Under the pieces are notes generated by a model. The model made no database searches, had not been told where the DNA came from, and saw only the letters and a program-made list of their open reading frames with translations. Shown here piece after piece: positions 6,657 to 7,050 of a DNA stretch of 7,050 nt. The translations under genes were made by a program, and so were the position numbers. Source of the stretch: CAYRGQ01 sp964444885 (GTDB lineage: Bacteria; Bacteroidota; Bacteroidia; Sphingobacteriales; Sphingobacteriaceae). Each line of letters starts with the position of its first letter. The first letter of the stretch is position 1. The stretch covers positions 1 through 7,050 of the forward strand of contig CAYUIZ010000134.1 in assembly GCA_964444885.1 (NCBI GenBank). Direction: 5' to 3'.

Positions 6657-6890
6657 ATGGTTAAGGACCGCGCAATTTAGCAGTATGCGCAGGACAGCGA
6701 CCTCATTATCGTCACCAATGACAATGATTACCTGAACCTGGCAAACACGAATGGTTTCCCACCCAAGGTAGTGCTCCTACGCACAGGAAACCAGCGCAAT
6801 TCGTTCCTCGAACAACTACTAATCAAACAATTGCCTGAAATCGAACTGCTCTCCCAGTCAACCGAATACGGCTTCCTCGAAATTGTTTAA
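6657..6890 (+). pseudogene. Remnant of a DUF5615 PIN-like toxin gene
   Basis: Read through in one frame, this stretch gives DRAI, stop, QYAQDSDLIIVTNDNDY, then FPPKVVLLRTGNQ and, near the end, EYGFLEIV. This is the C-terminal two thirds of a DUF5615 protein, including the IVT.D.D acidic motif and the PPKVV.LR.GN block. DUF5615 proteins are small PIN-like nucleases that usually pair with a DUF433 antitoxin. Two lesions are visible. The first 35-40 residues, which should hold the initial LxDEN acid, are missing and replaced by repeat sequence. The codon at 6678-6680 is TAG where the family normally has Trp (AIW.YA). No DUF433 gene is present. The remaining 69 codons contain no further stop or frameshift, so decay is recent or the piece is still under some constraint. 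A sequencing error could explain the stop but not the missing N-terminus. Confidence 0.78.
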
Positions 6891-7016
6891 TACCAGCCGA
6901 TCGGCCCGAGGCCTTGCATTCCCGATCCTTCGCCAAACGTTCCTTCCACATTCTTATCCCAGCTGGCAACCGGAAAAAAACGGCTAAAAAAGGCACGCCA
7001 AAACGTTCAAAACCTA

Positions 7017-7047
7017 TTGCCCCAACCAACAAAAATAGCTAGTTTTG
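7017..7047 (+). promoter_or_regulatory. Strong Bacteroidota-type promoter at right edge
   Basis: TTG at 7017-7019, exactly 20 bases, then TAGTTTTG at 7040-7047: this fits the TTG-N19-21-TAnnTTTG consensus of the Bacteroidota primary sigma factor without a mismatch. Transcription would begin just beyond the window and serve a rightward gene not seen here. The 126 bases between the pseudogene and this site (6891-7016) hold no ORF on the plus strand and only a 10-bp palindrome, GCCGATCGGC (6896-6905). Confidence 0.6.
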
Positions 7048-7050
7048 CGT

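Noticed and set aside
6408..6680. 90-codon plus-strand open frame leading into the DUF5615 remnant
   Set aside because: Its first two thirds are antisense to the transporter gene and the repeat; only the last few residues (DRAI) belong to the toxin family.
6896..6905. Palindrome GCCGATCGGC after the pseudogene
   Set aside because: No loop and no T run, so not a terminator; a 10-bp palindrome alone is weak evidence for a regulator site.
6823..7032. 69-codon minus-strand open frame at the right end
   Set aside because: It overlaps the DUF5615 remnant antisense, has no recognisable motif and runs through AT-rich intergenic sequence; likely chance.

Overview
The window looks like chromosomal DNA from a member of the Bacteroidota, roughly half G+C. 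Three things point there. A textbook Bacteroidota promoter (TTG, 20 bases, TAGTTTTG) sits at the right edge. Most start codons lack a Shine-Dalgarno sequence. The intergenic inverted repeats are of the GTCATCCTGA...AGGATCT kind, which I remember as common in this phylum. Genus cannot be read from the sequence. There are no RNA genes, CRISPR arrays or phage genes.

Layout from left to right. Bases 27-185 hold a compact non-coding mobile element: 141 bp, 20-bp perfect terminal inverted repeats, and an exact 9-bp target duplication on each side. At 253-1527 (+) is a DEAD-box-like helicase whose ATP-binding loop is intact but whose later catalytic motifs are eroded. It converges on a three-gene minus-strand operon that reads, in transcription order, N-formylglutamate amidohydrolase-like protein (5327-4536), DUF1704/QEGLA zinc metallopeptidase (4536-2698) and glutathione-synthetase-like ATP-grasp ligase (2664-1639). 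The first two genes overlap as TGATG and the third follows after 33 bp. Upstream of this operon, also on the minus strand, is a cation diffusion facilitator (6550-5507) with a cysteine-rich tail. At 6575-6890 a one-ended relative of the left mobile element runs directly into the remnant of a DUF5615 (PIN-like toxin) gene, which also carries a TGG-to-TAG type stop. The last 30 bases hold a strong rightward promoter for a gene outside the window.

The most interesting unit is the operon at 1639-5327. It encodes one enzyme that should make an amide bond with ATP, one predicted carboxypeptidase-like metalloenzyme and one amide hydrolase. Together they suggest a system that attaches, trims and recycles an amino-acid or peptide modification. 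The substrate is not evident from the sequence, and the association of these families is, to my recollection, recurrent in bacteria but not biochemically solved. The second theme is a small mobile repeat that was active upstream of the helicase and that also marks the break point of a dead toxin gene.
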